Assembly (NCBI GenBank): GCA_017546605.1
Contig: JAFYSH010000007.1
Coordinates: 1 to 64,000, forward strand
Direction: 5' to 3'
From: Bacteroidales bacterium
GTDB lineage: Bacteria > Bacteroidota > Bacteroidia > Bacteroidales > UBA932
Length of the DNA stretch: 64,000 nt
The position numbers were made by a program, and so were the translations under genes. Shown here in pieces: positions 42,913-51,296 of this stretch; position 1 is the stretch's first letter; the number at the start of each line of letters is the position of its first letter. The notes beneath the pieces were generated by a model, which was not told the DNA's origin, ran no database searches, and saw only the letters and a program-made list of their open reading frames with translations.

Positions 42913-44640
42913 ATGAGGAAACAAAAACTGCAAGTTAATGTCGTGCTGTTGCTCTTAATGGGTTTCAGCACGATTTTTCGTCTGCAAGCGGCAACTGCGG
43001 ACACTGTAATCTACCAATCTCCTTTAAAAATTCCCATTTCTTTGTCTGGGAATTATGCGGAATTACGTGGTGGCCGTTTTCATGCCGGGATTGACTTCCG
43101 CGCTTATGGTAAAGTAGGAGATCCTATTTATGCGGCTGCCGAAGGGTATATTGCCAGGGTGACGGTGGGATCTTCAGGTTATGGAAATGGAATTTATGTG
43201 ACACATTCGGATGGAACACAGACGGTGTATGGTCACTTATCCCGGTTTACCGATGCTGTGGTAGCACGTGTCCGCGAAGAACAATATAAAAAGGAGCGTT
43301 TCTCGGTCGATTTGTCGTTTGGCATCGATGAGTTTCCTGTTGCAGCGGGGACGTTGATTGGTTATGTGGGAAATTCCGGGTCTTCCGGGGCACCCCATTT
43401 GCATTTTGAGGTTCGCCGCCCGGATCAGTCGGGCCCCCTTAATCCTTTGCGTGCGGGAGTAGTGACTGTAAAGGATTCGAAGGCTCCGGAAATAAATCAC
43501 ATCCGTTTTGTGGGATATTTTGAAGACAGCTCAGGTGTTGCCTATACCCAGGAAGTGGCTTCTTTTCGGTACGGAGCTTCGGGAGTGATTCAGTTGCCGG
43601 AATATAGTTATTTGTCGATAGATGCAGTAGACCGCCAGGATGGAACACCCGCTAAGTTGGGGATAGAACATTACCAAGTATGGGTGGATGATTCGTTGAT
43701 TTATAATTATAAGGTGGGCGAGTACCTTTATCATGAAAATAAATCCTACCATGCATTGATTGATTATGCGGCAAAACAGCGGGGACAGGGCAATTGTGTC
43801 AAGACATGGATTGAACCGGGTAATGAGTTTGTTTTTCGTCGTGCTTCAATGGGGGAGAATGGGCTGATACATTTGGAAGATGACTGCGAACACCAGCTTC
43901 GTTTGTTGTTGACGGATGAACACGGCAATGCAACTGAGCGAAAATTTCGGATCAAGCGGAATTTGAATAAGTATGAGGTTTGCCAGCGGGATCTTACAGA
44001 ACGTGGTGATCGGGGAGCTTGGACGGCGTGGTTTCTTCCTCGATGGGAGTCTCGGCCGGGCTTGCAACTGGGGTTTTTGCCGGGAACTTTTTATCGGAAT
44101 GTTCGCGTTCAGGTGGAAGAAGTGAAGGCAACCGGAGTTGAGTATTCTTCGGTGTGGAAAATAGGGGATCCTGAAATAGCTTTGAAACGTTCCGCACATT
44201 TGAGGATCCAAGTACAAGCTCCAGACTCCTTAGCGAGCAAGCTGGTATTGGGGCGGCTCTCAGATAAAGGAAAATGGGTTGCTTGTGGAGGAAAACTTAT
44301 CGGAGATACGTTGGTTGCTTCAATTGGAAGCTTTGGAACTTATGCCGTGCTGGCAGATACCCAGGCGCCAATGATCAAAGCTCGCTTTAAGCAGGGGGCA
44401 GATCTGCGAAGAAAGTCACAATGTGCCTGGACTATCAAAGATGAGTTGACCGGAATCTGGGACTGGACGGTGAAGATCGATGGAAAGTGGGTGATCGCGC
44501 AATTCGATGCAAAGAACCATAAACTATGGGTAGAGTTGGATCCAGAGGTGGTAGAGCGAGGCAAACGGCACGTAGTAGAGGTATTTGTTTGGGATGGTCG
44601 CCAGAATTTGGCCCATCAACAATACGATATAATTTGGTAG
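42913..44640 (+). CDS. Secreted M23-family (LytM) peptidase
   Basis: The 575-residue protein has a signal peptide (VVLLLLMGFSTIFRLQA). A complete LytM domain follows at about 35-190: zinc ligands His and Asp in GGRFHAGIDFRAYG, the YGHLSRF segment, and the HxH pair in GAPHLHFEVRRPD. Such enzymes cut peptide cross-bridges in murein or act as activators. Residues 190-575 are beta-rich, probably Ig-like modules, with no recognised enzymatic motif. It is the third gene of grpE-dnaJ, three bases after dnaJ, so it is probably heat-shock co-regulated. Confidence 0.9.
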   Translation: MRKQKLQVNVVLLLLMGFSTIFRLQAATADTVIYQSPLKIPISLSGNYAELRGGRFHAGIDFRAYGKVGDPIYAAAEGYIARVTVGSSGYGNGIYVTHSDGTQTVYGHLSRFTDAVVARVREEQYKKERFSVDLSFGIDEFPVAAGTLIGYVGNSGSSGAPHLHFEVRRPDQSGPLNPLRAGVVTVKDSKAPEINHIRFVGYFEDSSGVAYTQEVASFRYGASGVIQLPEYSYLSIDAVDRQDGTPAKLGIEHYQVWVDDSLIYNYKVGEYLYHENKSYHALIDYAAKQRGQGNCVKTWIEPGNEFVFRRASMGENGLIHLEDDCEHQLRLLLTDEHGNATERKFRIKRNLNKYEVCQRDLTERGDRGAWTAWFLPRWESRPGLQLGFLPGTFYRNVRVQVEEVKATGVEYSSVWKIGDPEIALKRSAHLRIQVQAPDSLASKLVLGRLSDKGKWVACGGKLIGDTLVASIGSFGTYAVLADTQAPMIKARFKQGADLRRKSQCAWTIKDELTGIWDWTVKIDGKWVIAQFDAKNHKLWVELDPEVVERGKRHVVEVFVWDGRQNLAHQQYDIIW

Positions 44641-44694
44641 AGAAACCGGATTTTGGAGTGAATTGAAAAAATATTCAAAAAAAATCAAGAAAAA

Positions 44695-44725
44695 TTTGGA
44701 GAGAGAAAAAATTGTCGTACATTTG
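44695..44725 (+). promoter_or_regulatory. rplS promoter
   Basis: TTTG (44695-44698), 19 bases, TACATTTG (44718-44725): a complete match to the two-box Bacteroidetes consensus, one of the clearest in the window. Confidence 0.75.
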
Positions 44726-44730
44726 CAGTC

Positions 44731-44789
44731 CCAAAACGAAAGCAACCTCTTGAGAAACGCTTGGACTTCAATGTTGCACTTAAAATGAG
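44731..44789 (+). promoter_or_regulatory. Possible rplS leader structure
   Basis: The leader of about 60 bases has GCAAC (44742-44746) able to pair with GTTGC (44773-44777), closing a 26-base interior just before the L19 start. Autoregulatory leaders for L19 are known in Bacteroidetes relatives; I cannot verify the motif by eye. Confidence 0.3.
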
Positions 44790-45140
44790 ATGACAATGGA
44801 TTTGATTAAAATTGCAGAACAGGCGTTCGCACAAGAACCTAAAAATTACCCCGCGTTCAAGGCTGGTGACACCATCACCGTGTCTTACAAAATTAAAGAA
44901 GAGAACAAGGAAAGACTTCAAAAGTTCCGTGGTGTTGTTATTCAAAGACGTGGATCTGGTTCAACTGAGACTTTCACCGTTCGCAAGATTTCTAACGGCG
45001 TTGGTGTAGAGCGTATCTTCCCGGTAAACTCTCCCTTCATTGAAGAAATCGAATTGAACAAGATGGGTAAAGTTCGTAGAGCAAGAATTTTCTACCTTCG
45101 CGGCCTGACTGGTAAGAAAGCTCGGATTAAAGAAAAGTAA
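44790..45140 (+). CDS. rplS: 50S ribosomal protein L19
   Basis: L19 sits at the 30S-50S interface. The 116-residue protein shows the conserved core: [64 protein letters not shown], and the basic end [22 protein letters not shown] second ATG two codons downstream is an alternative start. A strong promoter precedes it, and tRNA-Arg follows 32 bases after the stop. Confidence 0.97.
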   Translation: MTMDLIKIAEQAFAQEPKNYPAFKAGDTITVSYKIKEENKERLQKFRGVVIQRRGSGSTETFTVRKISNGVGVERIFPVNSPFIEEIELNKMGKVRRARIFYLRGLTGKKARIKEK

Positions 45141-45172
45141 TTTACAGGCAATAAAGAAGCCTAGTTGATAAT

Positions 45173-45246
45173 GGCTCCGTAGCTCAACTGAATAGAGCAT
45201 TTGACTACGGATCAAAAGGTTACAGGTTTGAATCCTGTCGGAGTCA
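45173..45246 (+). tRNA. tRNA-Arg(ACG)
   Basis: A 74-base cloverleaf: acceptor GGCTCCG/CGGAGTC with one G-T pair, D arm GCTC/GAGC, anticodon stem TTTGA/TCAAA with loop CTACGGA, and T arm ACAGG/CCTGT with loop TTTGAAT. The anticodon ACG reads CGN Arg codons after deamination to ICG. CCA is not encoded. Confidence 0.95.
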
Positions 45247-45248
45247 CT

Positions 45249-45282
45249 AAAAAGTGGATAGCTGAAAAGTTATCCACTTTTT
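45249..45282 (+). terminator. Terminator after rplS/tRNA-Arg
   Basis: A 15-base stem (AAAAAGTGGATA plus GCT, against AGT plus TATCCACTTTTT) closed by a GAAA tetraloop, with the T tract forming its 3' arm. It follows the tRNA by two bases. Confidence 0.8.
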
Positions 45283-45291
45283 GGTTTTATA

Positions 45292-45322
45292 GATGCTAGC
45301 AACTAGAATGGTTGCTAGCATC
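45292..45322. terminator. Perfect 12-base inverted repeat between tRNA-Arg and methyltransferase gene
   Basis: GATGCTAGCAAC / GTTGCTAGCATC around TAGAATG. It lies one base beyond the methyltransferase stop on the minus strand. The flanking T tracts are weak, so a terminator role is probable but not proven. Confidence 0.5.
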
Positions 45323-45323
45323 G

Positions 45324-46040
45324 TTATTTTACAACGCTTAATTTGGCCAGGTAATCGTAGTGCTCTCCTTGATGAACCAGCTCGGCTTGAAAACCATAAG
45401 ATTTGGCATAGTAGGCCAATGTTTCGAAATCAATGTAGAGCCAGTCAAAGGATGCTCCTTTGATCGATTTGTAGATCATTTGGTAGTCGATCTCGCCATA
45501 GTAGTTATCGTTGATATCAATTAGGTAGCTGCCGTCTTCTTCTTCATAGAGGTACTTGAGGTCACTAGAGTCCATTAGGATATAGCCTTTCGGGCTCAGT
45601 AATGCTCTCATACGTTGGAAGAAATTCTCGAGCCGCTCAATCTTCCCGATGATGCCCGAACCGTTCATCAGCAGGAGAATGGTGTCGTACTGACCGGTAA
45701 AGGAGGGGTCAAACACATCGTATAGCTTGGCACGAAGACCTCGTTCTTGCATCACCGTTACTGCATTGGGTGAGATGTCGATTGCTTCGACGTCTTTACT
45801 TCTTTTATGAAGAATGAGGCTGTGACATCCGCTACCTGCTCCCACGTCCAGAATCTTGCCCTGACAAAGTTCTATGGCTTTCTTTTCTAATGGAGACATT
45901 TCGTTCCAGTCCCGGAAGAGTGTTTCAACGGGGATTTCATCTTCTTCAAATTGAGAGGAGCGAACTCGCAGTTTGCTCGCTTTTCCGTAGCGGTGATAGT
46001 CCAGGATGGCTGCTCCCATTGGATCTTTGTTGCTTTCCAT
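45324..46040 (-). CDS. Class I SAM-dependent methyltransferase
   Basis: The 238-residue protein has the SAM-binding motif I ILDVGAGSGCHSL at about 72-84, followed by acidic motif II (VEAIDISPNAVTVM) and the motif IV region (DTILLLMNGSGIIGK). The C-terminal half has the hydrophobic strand pattern of small-molecule methyltransferases, for example DWLYIDFETLAYYAKSYGF. No substrate domain is recognisable. It is monocistronic, with its own -7 box upstream. Confidence 0.85.
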   Translation of the reverse strand: MESNKDPMGAAILDYHRYGKASKLRVRSSQFEEDEIPVETLFRDWNEMSPLEKKAIELCQGKILDVGAGSGCHSLILHKRSKDVEAIDISPNAVTVMQERGLRAKLYDVFDPSFTGQYDTILLLMNGSGIIGKIERLENFFQRMRALLSPKGYILMDSSDLKYLYEEEDGSYLIDINDNYYGEIDYQMIYKSIKGASFDWLYIDFETLAYYAKSYGFQAELVHQGEHYDYLAKLSVVK

Positions 46041-46069
46041 TTGTGTGTAGCTTGCTGTTCAATTTTCTA

Positions 46070-46077
46070 CAAATATA
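46070..46077 (-). promoter_or_regulatory. -7 box for the methyltransferase gene
   Basis: TATATTTG on the minus strand, a full match, about 30 bases before the ATG. Confidence 0.5.
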
Positions 46078-46079
46078 AT

Positions 46080-46474
46080 AAGAACCCCAGTCATATTTTG
46101 GAAAAAACGCTATGTTCATACAGGTAATAACAAACGTTGATAATAAATCATATGCTCACCCCTCAGATTAGCGATCGTCATACTGCTATTTTATTTTTTG
46201 GGGGCGAGATTCGTGAAGGGGTAGTGGGCTAAATCCTCTCAGGATATTGTGCAAAGTACAATACAGTATTTCTTACCGAGATTATGCGACCTGTGTTTGA
46301 TGCAGGGGGTTCATTAGTGTCGTCGCTTACCTTGTAAGGACTGCAAGAGCGGACGTTGCTCGTGTCAGAAGACGGGGCGTCCTGGGTAGCATGCGCAGGA
46401 GTTAACTTGGAGGCTGGATGATGTGGTCTCTGAAGAGGGTCAATGGATTGTCTTGACAGTTGGTGAACATGCAA
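46080..46474. other. Gene-poor stretch with possible decayed coding remnant
   Basis: No intact gene is supported here. Plus-strand translation gives short coding-looking pieces broken by stops. A 26-codon frame starts at 46152 (LTPQISDRHTAILFFGGEI). A Cys-rich piece at 46318-46386 reads CRRLPCKDCKSGRCSCQKTG. A later piece in the same frame, after a TAG at 46387, contains WRLDDVVSEEGQWIVLTVG. The stretch also has several small hairpins (CTTAC/GTAAG at 46326-46338, GAGC/GCTC at 46347-46361, GACG/CGTC at 46371-46381). It could be a decayed gene, a structured RNA or simply spacer. Confidence 0.3.
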
Positions 46475-46504
46475 TAAAAGTCGTCCTGGTGTTTCAAGAC
46501 GACT
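46475..46504 (-). terminator. Terminator after the 2-hydroxyacid dehydrogenase gene
   Basis: AGTCGTC (46479-46485) pairs with GACGACT (46498-46504), 12-base loop. On the minus strand it is followed by TTTATT, 24 bases after the stop. Confidence 0.7.
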
Positions 46505-46527
46505 CCATAGAAACACTCGAACAATTA

Positions 46528-47466
46528 TTACTTGTCGAGTGAAATATTGTCTGCTAACTTCTTGACCAACAGATCGCGCGCTTCTACGCTGGCCCAGCCA
46601 ATATGGGGGGTCAGCAGAAGTTTTTCGCCAACCTGCAGGTAGGGATGATCTGCCGGGATCGGCTCTTGTTCAAAGACATCGGTAGCGGCTCCGGCAAGGT
46701 GTCCGTTCATGAGGGCTTGTGCCAAGTCTTTTTCCACCACAATGCCACCGCGGCCCATATTGATCAAAAAGGCAGTCGGTTTCATTTTTTGCAGGTGTTC
46801 CAAGGTGAGCAGTCCTTTGGTGGTTGCATTCAAGGGTGCGTGGATCGAAATCACATCGCTTTGGCTCAGTAGTTCGTCCAGAGAGACAGACGGGTAGGTT
46901 TTGCAATGGGAAGTGCCAGAGGTGGAGTAATAGCAAACGCGCATTCCAAAAGCGGTAGCGATGGCTGCAACGCGCTGTCCAATGGTCCCCATACCGATGA
47001 TTCCAATCGTTTTTCCATTAATTTCCCGGAATGAACGGCTCAGGTCGGTAAACAAGCCTTCCTGGGTATAGGTGCCATTTTTGATGCGTTGATCGAAATA
47101 GTTGCCTTGTCCAAAGAGGTTGAGTAGGTGCATGAAGGTGACTTGAACTACGCTTTCGGTAGAATAGCCTGCTACATTTCGAACAGGGATGCCTTTTTCG
47201 CTAGCATAAGCAACATCCACATTGTTCACGCCAGTTGCTGCAACGCAGATGAGCTTTAAGTTGGGGGCTGCATCGATCTCTTGTTTGCGGATGAGTACTT
47301 TGTTGACAATAACAACGTCACAATCTGCAATTCGCTCTATGACTTGATCTTGTCGTGTTCTAGGATAAACGGTTAGATCTCCACGTTGATGGATAGGGTC
47401 CAGTGATGTGTCCCCCAAAGTATCGCCATCCAAAAAAACTATTTTAGTTTGGTACGAATTTTTCAT
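46528..47466 (-). CDS. D-2-hydroxyacid dehydrogenase (NAD-dependent)
   Basis: The protein of 312 residues reduces 2-keto acids or oxidises D-2-hydroxy acids. I chose the ATG at 47464-47466 (MKNSYQTKIVFLDGDTLG). The NAD loop is IGIIGMGTIGQRVAAIATAFG. The catalytic set appears as Arg in INMGRGGIVVEKDL, Glu in FEQEPIPADHP and His in LTPHIGWAS. The overall layout, with GVNNVDVAYASEKGIPV, fits glycerate/hydroxypyruvate dehydrogenases, but the substrate is unknown. It has its own promoter just below the tRNA-Leu terminator. Confidence 0.92.
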   Translation of the reverse strand: MKNSYQTKIVFLDGDTLGDTSLDPIHQRGDLTVYPRTRQDQVIERIADCDVVIVNKVLIRKQEIDAAPNLKLICVAATGVNNVDVAYASEKGIPVRNVAGYSTESVVQVTFMHLLNLFGQGNYFDQRIKNGTYTQEGLFTDLSRSFREINGKTIGIIGMGTIGQRVAAIATAFGMRVCYYSTSGTSHCKTYPSVSLDELLSQSDVISIHAPLNATTKGLLTLEHLQKMKPTAFLINMGRGGIVVEKDLAQALMNGHLAGAATDVFEQEPIPADHPYLQVGEKLLLTPHIGWASVEARDLLVKKLADNISLDK

Positions 47467-47509
47467 AAGCAGTAGATAAGGGTTCTCAAAATAAGGAATA
47501 TGACTGAGG

Positions 47510-47517
47510 CAAATATA
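47510..47517 (-). promoter_or_regulatory. -7 box for the 2-hydroxyacid dehydrogenase gene
   Basis: TATATTTG on the minus strand, a full match, immediately downstream of the tRNA-Leu terminator hairpin. Confidence 0.5.
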
Positions 47518-47518
47518 C

Positions 47519-47567
47519 AAAAAAAGAGGCTAACATTAAAGTCGATGACTTTTAGTCAGCCTCTTTT
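47519..47567 (-). terminator. Long terminator hairpin after tRNA-Leu
   Basis: A nearly continuous hairpin with arms of about 21 bases: AAAAGAGGCT at 47522-47531 pairs with AGCCTCTTTT at 47558-47567, and AAAGTC-GAT-GACTTT forms the tip. On the minus strand the lower arm ends in seven T. Confidence 0.75.
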
Positions 47568-47571
47568 CGTG

Positions 47572-47655
47572 TGCCCAGAACAAGACTCGAACTTGCACAC
47601 CGCAACCGGCACCACCCCCTCAAAGTGGCGTGTCTACCAATTTCACCATCTGGGC
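47572..47655 (-). tRNA. tRNA-Leu(GAG)
   Basis: An 84-base class II tRNA: acceptor GCCCAGA/TCTGGGC, D region TGGTGAAATTGGTAGACACG, anticodon stem CCACT/GGTGG with loop TTGAGGG, long variable arm (TGCCGGTTGCGGTG) and T loop GTTCGAGT. Anticodon GAG reads CUC and CUU. CCA is not encoded. Confidence 0.92.
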
Positions 47656-47671
47656 ATGAGGTTTGGGAGTG

Positions 47672-47701
47672 CAAATATACAATCATTTCTTGAACTTCAA
47701 A
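47672..47701 (-). promoter_or_regulatory. tRNA-Leu promoter
   Basis: On the minus strand TTTG (47698-47701), 18 bases, TATATTTG (47672-47679), placed 17 bases before the tRNA 5' end. Confidence 0.6.
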
Positions 47702-47736
47702 AAAAATCATTATTTTTACAGAAAAAATGAACGGTT

Positions 47737-48135
47737 ATGAAAAAGGCACAAAATTATTTTCAATCGAAAGGTGAAACCTTGTACCTGTTGAAGAGTAAGG
47801 AGGCTGAGCAATATATGCGCGATGCAGCAAATACAGATTATGTGTCTTGTTATCGGAAAATTGGTTCAGAAGGACTTTTCCAGACCTTGGTGGAATGTAG
47901 CAAGCAGCAACAATTGGGATTTGAAATAGAAACCTTGTTGGAGTTTGATACAGACGAATTTTTGAAAGGGAAAACTGCATTCATTGGAGTGATTTCTGTG
48001 AATGACGATCAGGAAAAGGACTTTGTAGCCTTTATGCTGAACCGCAATCTGGGCATCACCTTATTGGGGCACGTGACCAAAGGCGAGTTTCGTGTGGATG
48101 GTAAGTCCTACGGCTTTGTTCAGGATTACGCATAA
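47737..48135 (+). CDS. Small protein of unknown function upstream of cls
   Basis: The 132-residue soluble protein has no signal peptide. It has mixed alpha/beta character, with a helical N-terminus (KSKEAEQYMRDAANTDYVSCY) and a distinctive C-terminus (LGITLLGHVTKGEFRVDGKS). I do not recognise the family and will not guess a function. It ends 12 bases before cls and is probably co-transcribed with it. Codon use is like its neighbours. Confidence 0.75.
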   Translation: MKKAQNYFQSKGETLYLLKSKEAEQYMRDAANTDYVSCYRKIGSEGLFQTLVECSKQQQLGFEIETLLEFDTDEFLKGKTAFIGVISVNDDQEKDFVAFMLNRNLGITLLGHVTKGEFRVDGKSYGFVQDYA

Positions 48136-48147
48136 AGGAGCTGTTCT

Positions 48148-49623
48148 ATGAATTTTTGGGCAGAATTAGGTTTCATTCTCTATTTCATTAATGGCATCTT
48201 GGCCATTGTTGCTTCTGCCTTGATTATCTACAAACGGGATGATCCTGTTAAGACGTTGTCTTGGGTAATCGTTATTTTGGCGATTCCTTATTTTGGCTTG
48301 ATTGCCTATATGTTTTTGGGCCGCAACTTCCGAAAGGAGAAGATGTTTAATCGGAAGGGATTGGGTGATAGCTTTTTTCGCAAGAAGCGGATGACCCGTA
48401 CTGACGTGGACGCCTTCTTGGAAGGGACGTCATCTGATCCGATTTTGAAATCTTGCTTGAAAATTATCTTGCAGAATTTTAATTCAAGTCGCAGCCTTTT
48501 GCTCAGTGCGCAGGATGTTAAGATTTATTTTTCCGGAAAAGAGTCGATTGCTGCGATGATGGATGAGATGGAAAAGGCAGTCAATCACATACATCTGCAG
48601 TCCTATATCCTCGAAGCAGATAGGGTGGGGGAGGCTATCAAGAAACTGCTTATTCGAAAGGCTCAGGAAGGGGTAGAGGTTCGTTTGATGTTTGATGGCT
48701 TTGGAAGTCGTCATTTGAGACGAAATTATTTGTCGGAGTTGGAAGAGGCCGGTGTAGAGATTTTGAATTTCTCTCCGTTCCGGCTACTGTTTCCTCCACC
48801 GGTTGTCAATTACCGGAATCACCGCAAGATCTTGGTAGTAGATGGCAATGTGGGTTTTTTGGGAGGGGTTAACCTGGCAGACCGCTATTGGAATGGTGGA
48901 ACTTTTCCGGAATGGAGGGATACGCACATTCGGATTGAAGGAGAGGCGGTACATGCGCTCCAAGAGAGCTTCTTGCTGGATCGTTTTTTTATCAAGAATA
49001 AAAAACTCAAACGGAAGAAGAAGTATTATCCGGAGTTGAACTTGGATGATCCGTCTTTGTCGGATTCCAAACCTGTCTATCGGATTCAGACCATTGCTTC
49101 TGGCCCGGACAGTGATTGGTCGGGTATTCAGCAATGCTTTCTCTCTGCGATTACCCACGCTCATCATCGGATCTACATCATCACCCCGTATTTTGTTCCG
49201 ACTAATTCCATCCTGGATGCGATTAAAAATGCGGCGCTTTCAGGTGTAGATGTGAATTTGATGATTCCATCCAAATCGGATACCTGGTTAACCTATTGGG
49301 GGACCTTGTCGTATATTAGTGAGTTGTTGTTTGCCGGGGTGAAGATTTACTTGTTTGAGGACGGCTTCAATCACTCAAAGGTCATGTCCATTGATTCGGA
49401 GTTTTGTATCATAGGTTCTGCGAATATGGACAATCGCAGTATGGAACATAATTTCGAAGTGACTTCGGTGATTTATAATGCGGACTGCGCTAAGACGGTG
49501 GAAATGCAGTTTCAGAAGGATAAGCACCGTTGCCATTTGGTGACCCGGTCACAATGGAAAACGCGCAGCTTCCGGAATCGTATTCTCGAAGCAACTGCGC
49601 GTTTGATCAGTCCTTTGCTATAA
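48148..49623 (+). CDS. cls: Cardiolipin synthase (phospholipase D superfamily)
   Basis: Cls joins phosphatidylglycerol molecules to make cardiolipin at the inner membrane. The 491-residue protein has two N-terminal helices (LGFILYFINGILAIVASALI and VIVILAIPYFGLIAYMFLG) and two HKD motifs: NHRKILVVDGNVGFLGG at about residues 225-241 and NHSKVMSIDSEFCIIGSANMDNRS at about 410-433. The PLDNF-type N-terminal segment KTLSWVIVILAIPYFG is typical of ClsA. It converges with guaA eight bases away. Confidence 0.94.
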   Translation: MNFWAELGFILYFINGILAIVASALIIYKRDDPVKTLSWVIVILAIPYFGLIAYMFLGRNFRKEKMFNRKGLGDSFFRKKRMTRTDVDAFLEGTSSDPILKSCLKIILQNFNSSRSLLLSAQDVKIYFSGKESIAAMMDEMEKAVNHIHLQSYILEADRVGEAIKKLLIRKAQEGVEVRLMFDGFGSRHLRRNYLSELEEAGVEILNFSPFRLLFPPPVVNYRNHRKILVVDGNVGFLGGVNLADRYWNGGTFPEWRDTHIRIEGEAVHALQESFLLDRFFIKNKKLKRKKKYYPELNLDDPSLSDSKPVYRIQTIASGPDSDWSGIQQCFLSAITHAHHRIYIITPYFVPTNSILDAIKNAALSGVDVNLMIPSKSDTWLTYWGTLSYISELLFAGVKIYLFEDGFNHSKVMSIDSEFCIIGSANMDNRSMEHNFEVTSVIYNADCAKTVEMQFQKDKHRCHLVTRSQWKTRSFRNRILEATARLISPLL

Positions 49624-49631
49624 TCCAGGGA

Positions 49632-51218
49632 TTATTCCCACTCGATAGTTGCAGGCGGTTTGGAGGAGACGTCATAAACTACGCGGTTTACGCCACGTAC
49701 TTTATTGATGATGTCATTGGAAACTTTAGCCAAGAAATCGTAGGGGAGGTGTACCCAGTCAGCGGTCATGCCGTCTGTTGAGGTAACAGCTCTTAACGCA
49801 ATGGTGTATTCGTAGGTTCTTTCGTCACCCATTACGCCGACGCTACGAATCGGAAGGAGGATGGCTCCAGCTTGCCAGATGGTGTCGTAAAGGGTGAGTA
49901 CATCTCCAGAAGGGATGGCTCCAGAAGCCGGCTGCCAGCCTTCGGGGGCCGGTGTATCGCGCAAAGCTTGGGTGTAAATGGCATCCGCATCTTTGAGGAT
50001 GTTGAGTTTTTCTCGGGTAATTTCGCCCAACAGACGAATCGCCAAACCAGGGCCCGGGAACGGGTGTCGGGAGATGAGCTCGCTCTTGATGCCCAATGTC
50101 TTTCCGACACGACGAACTTCGTCTTTGAACAAGGTGCGGAGCGGTTCTACAATCTTGAGGTTCATCTTTTCCGGAAGACCGCCAACATTGTGGTGTGATT
50201 TGATGGTGGAAGAAGGACCGTTTACCGATACGGATTCAATGACATCCGGGTAGATGGTGCCTTGAGCCAGCCATTTTGCGTTGCTTACTTTTTTAGCTTC
50301 TGCATCAAAAACTTCAATGAATGTACGGCCAATGGCTTTCCGTTTTTGTTCAGGATCGGATACGCCTGCGAGTACATCCAGGAATTGGTTGGATGCATCT
50401 ACGCCAATCACATTCAATCCCATGTCACGATAGGATTCCAATACGGATTCAAATTCGTTCTTGCGCAGTAATCCATTGTCAACGAAAATACAAATCAGGT
50501 TTTGTCCAATGGCTTTGTTTAGCAAAACTGCGGCAACGGTTGAGTCCACGCCACCGGACAGACCCAAGATAACGCGGTCATCGCCCAATTGGGTGCGCAG
50601 TGATTCTACGGTATTTTCAATGAACGAAGCCGGTGTCCATTCGCCATGGCATTCGCAAATATCCATTACGAAGTTTTCCAACATTTTCGGTCCGAATGTC
50701 GAGTGGAACACTTCGGGGTGGAATTGAACGCAGTATGCCCGTTTGTCATCGATGGAGTAGGCAGCATTGACCACGTCTTCGGTGGAGGCAATTACGTGTG
50801 CTCCATGAGGAAGACGAGCGATGGTATCTCCGTGAGACATCCAAACTTGGGATTCAAAAGGAATGCCTTTGAACAACGGAGAGTCGATGTCTTTGATTTT
50901 CAAATTGGCCCGTCCATATTCTCGTGCCAATGAGGCATTGACCTCTCCACCATTGTGGAAAGCTAAGTATTGCGCACCGTAGCAAATGCCGAGAACCGGA
51001 ATTTTACCGAGGAAAGGCGTGGTATCGATGGTGGGTGCTTTTTCGTCCCGGACAGAGTGGGGACTACCCGAAAGAATGACCCCTTTGACCGTTTCGTCCA
51101 ATTGAGGGGCTTTGTTGTAAGGGTGGATTTCGCAGTACACATTCAACTCACGAACGCGGCGTCCAATCAATTGCGTCACTTGTGAACCGAAATCCAAGAT
51201 GATGATTTTTTCTGTCAT
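49632..51218 (-). CDS. guaA: GMP synthase (glutamine-hydrolysing)
   Basis: GuaA aminates XMP to GMP. I chose the ATG at 51216-51218 ([18 protein letters not shown]), the standard GuaA start; the frame runs nearly 200 codons further, into the typA region on the other strand. The class I glutaminase domain has [16 protein letters not shown] (catalytic Cys) and [10 protein letters not shown]. The ATP pyrophosphatase P-loop is [16 protein letters not shown]. The C-terminal dimerisation domain contains [17 protein letters not shown] and ends PPATIEWE. Length (about 528) is normal. Confidence 0.97.
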   Translation of the reverse strand: MTEKIIILDFGSQVTQLIGRRVRELNVYCEIHPYNKAPQLDETVKGVILSGSPHSVRDEKAPTIDTTPFLGKIPVLGICYGAQYLAFHNGGEVNASLAREYGRANLKIKDIDSPLFKGIPFESQVWMSHGDTIARLPHGAHVIASTEDVVNAAYSIDDKRAYCVQFHPEVFHSTFGPKMLENFVMDICECHGEWTPASFIENTVESLRTQLGDDRVILGLSGGVDSTVAAVLLNKAIGQNLICIFVDNGLLRKNEFESVLESYRDMGLNVIGVDASNQFLDVLAGVSDPEQKRKAIGRTFIEVFDAEAKKVSNAKWLAQGTIYPDVIESVSVNGPSSTIKSHHNVGGLPEKMNLKIVEPLRTLFKDEVRRVGKTLGIKSELISRHPFPGPGLAIRLLGEITREKLNILKDADAIYTQALRDTPAPEGWQPASGAIPSGDVLTLYDTIWQAGAILLPIRSVGVMGDERTYEYTIALRAVTSTDGMTADWVHLPYDFLAKVSNDIINKVRGVNRVVYDVSSKPPATIEWE

Positions 51219-51280
51219 ACGCTTATCGTATTTTTTTGCGAAGATAGTAAAAAATATAGACATAGGTAGCGGTTTTTTTG

Positions 51281-51288
51281 TACTTTTG
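51281..51288 (+). promoter_or_regulatory. -7 box for typA
   Basis: TACTTTTG, a full match, only eight bases before the typA ATG. It implies an extremely short leader if used. Confidence 0.4.
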
Positions 51289-51296
51289 CGATTCCT

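Noticed and set aside
46229..46516. 95-residue minus-strand frame in the 46 kb gap
   Set aside because: Composition (Ser, Pro, Thr, His) and lack of motifs argue against it. It also runs through the terminator of the dehydrogenase gene.
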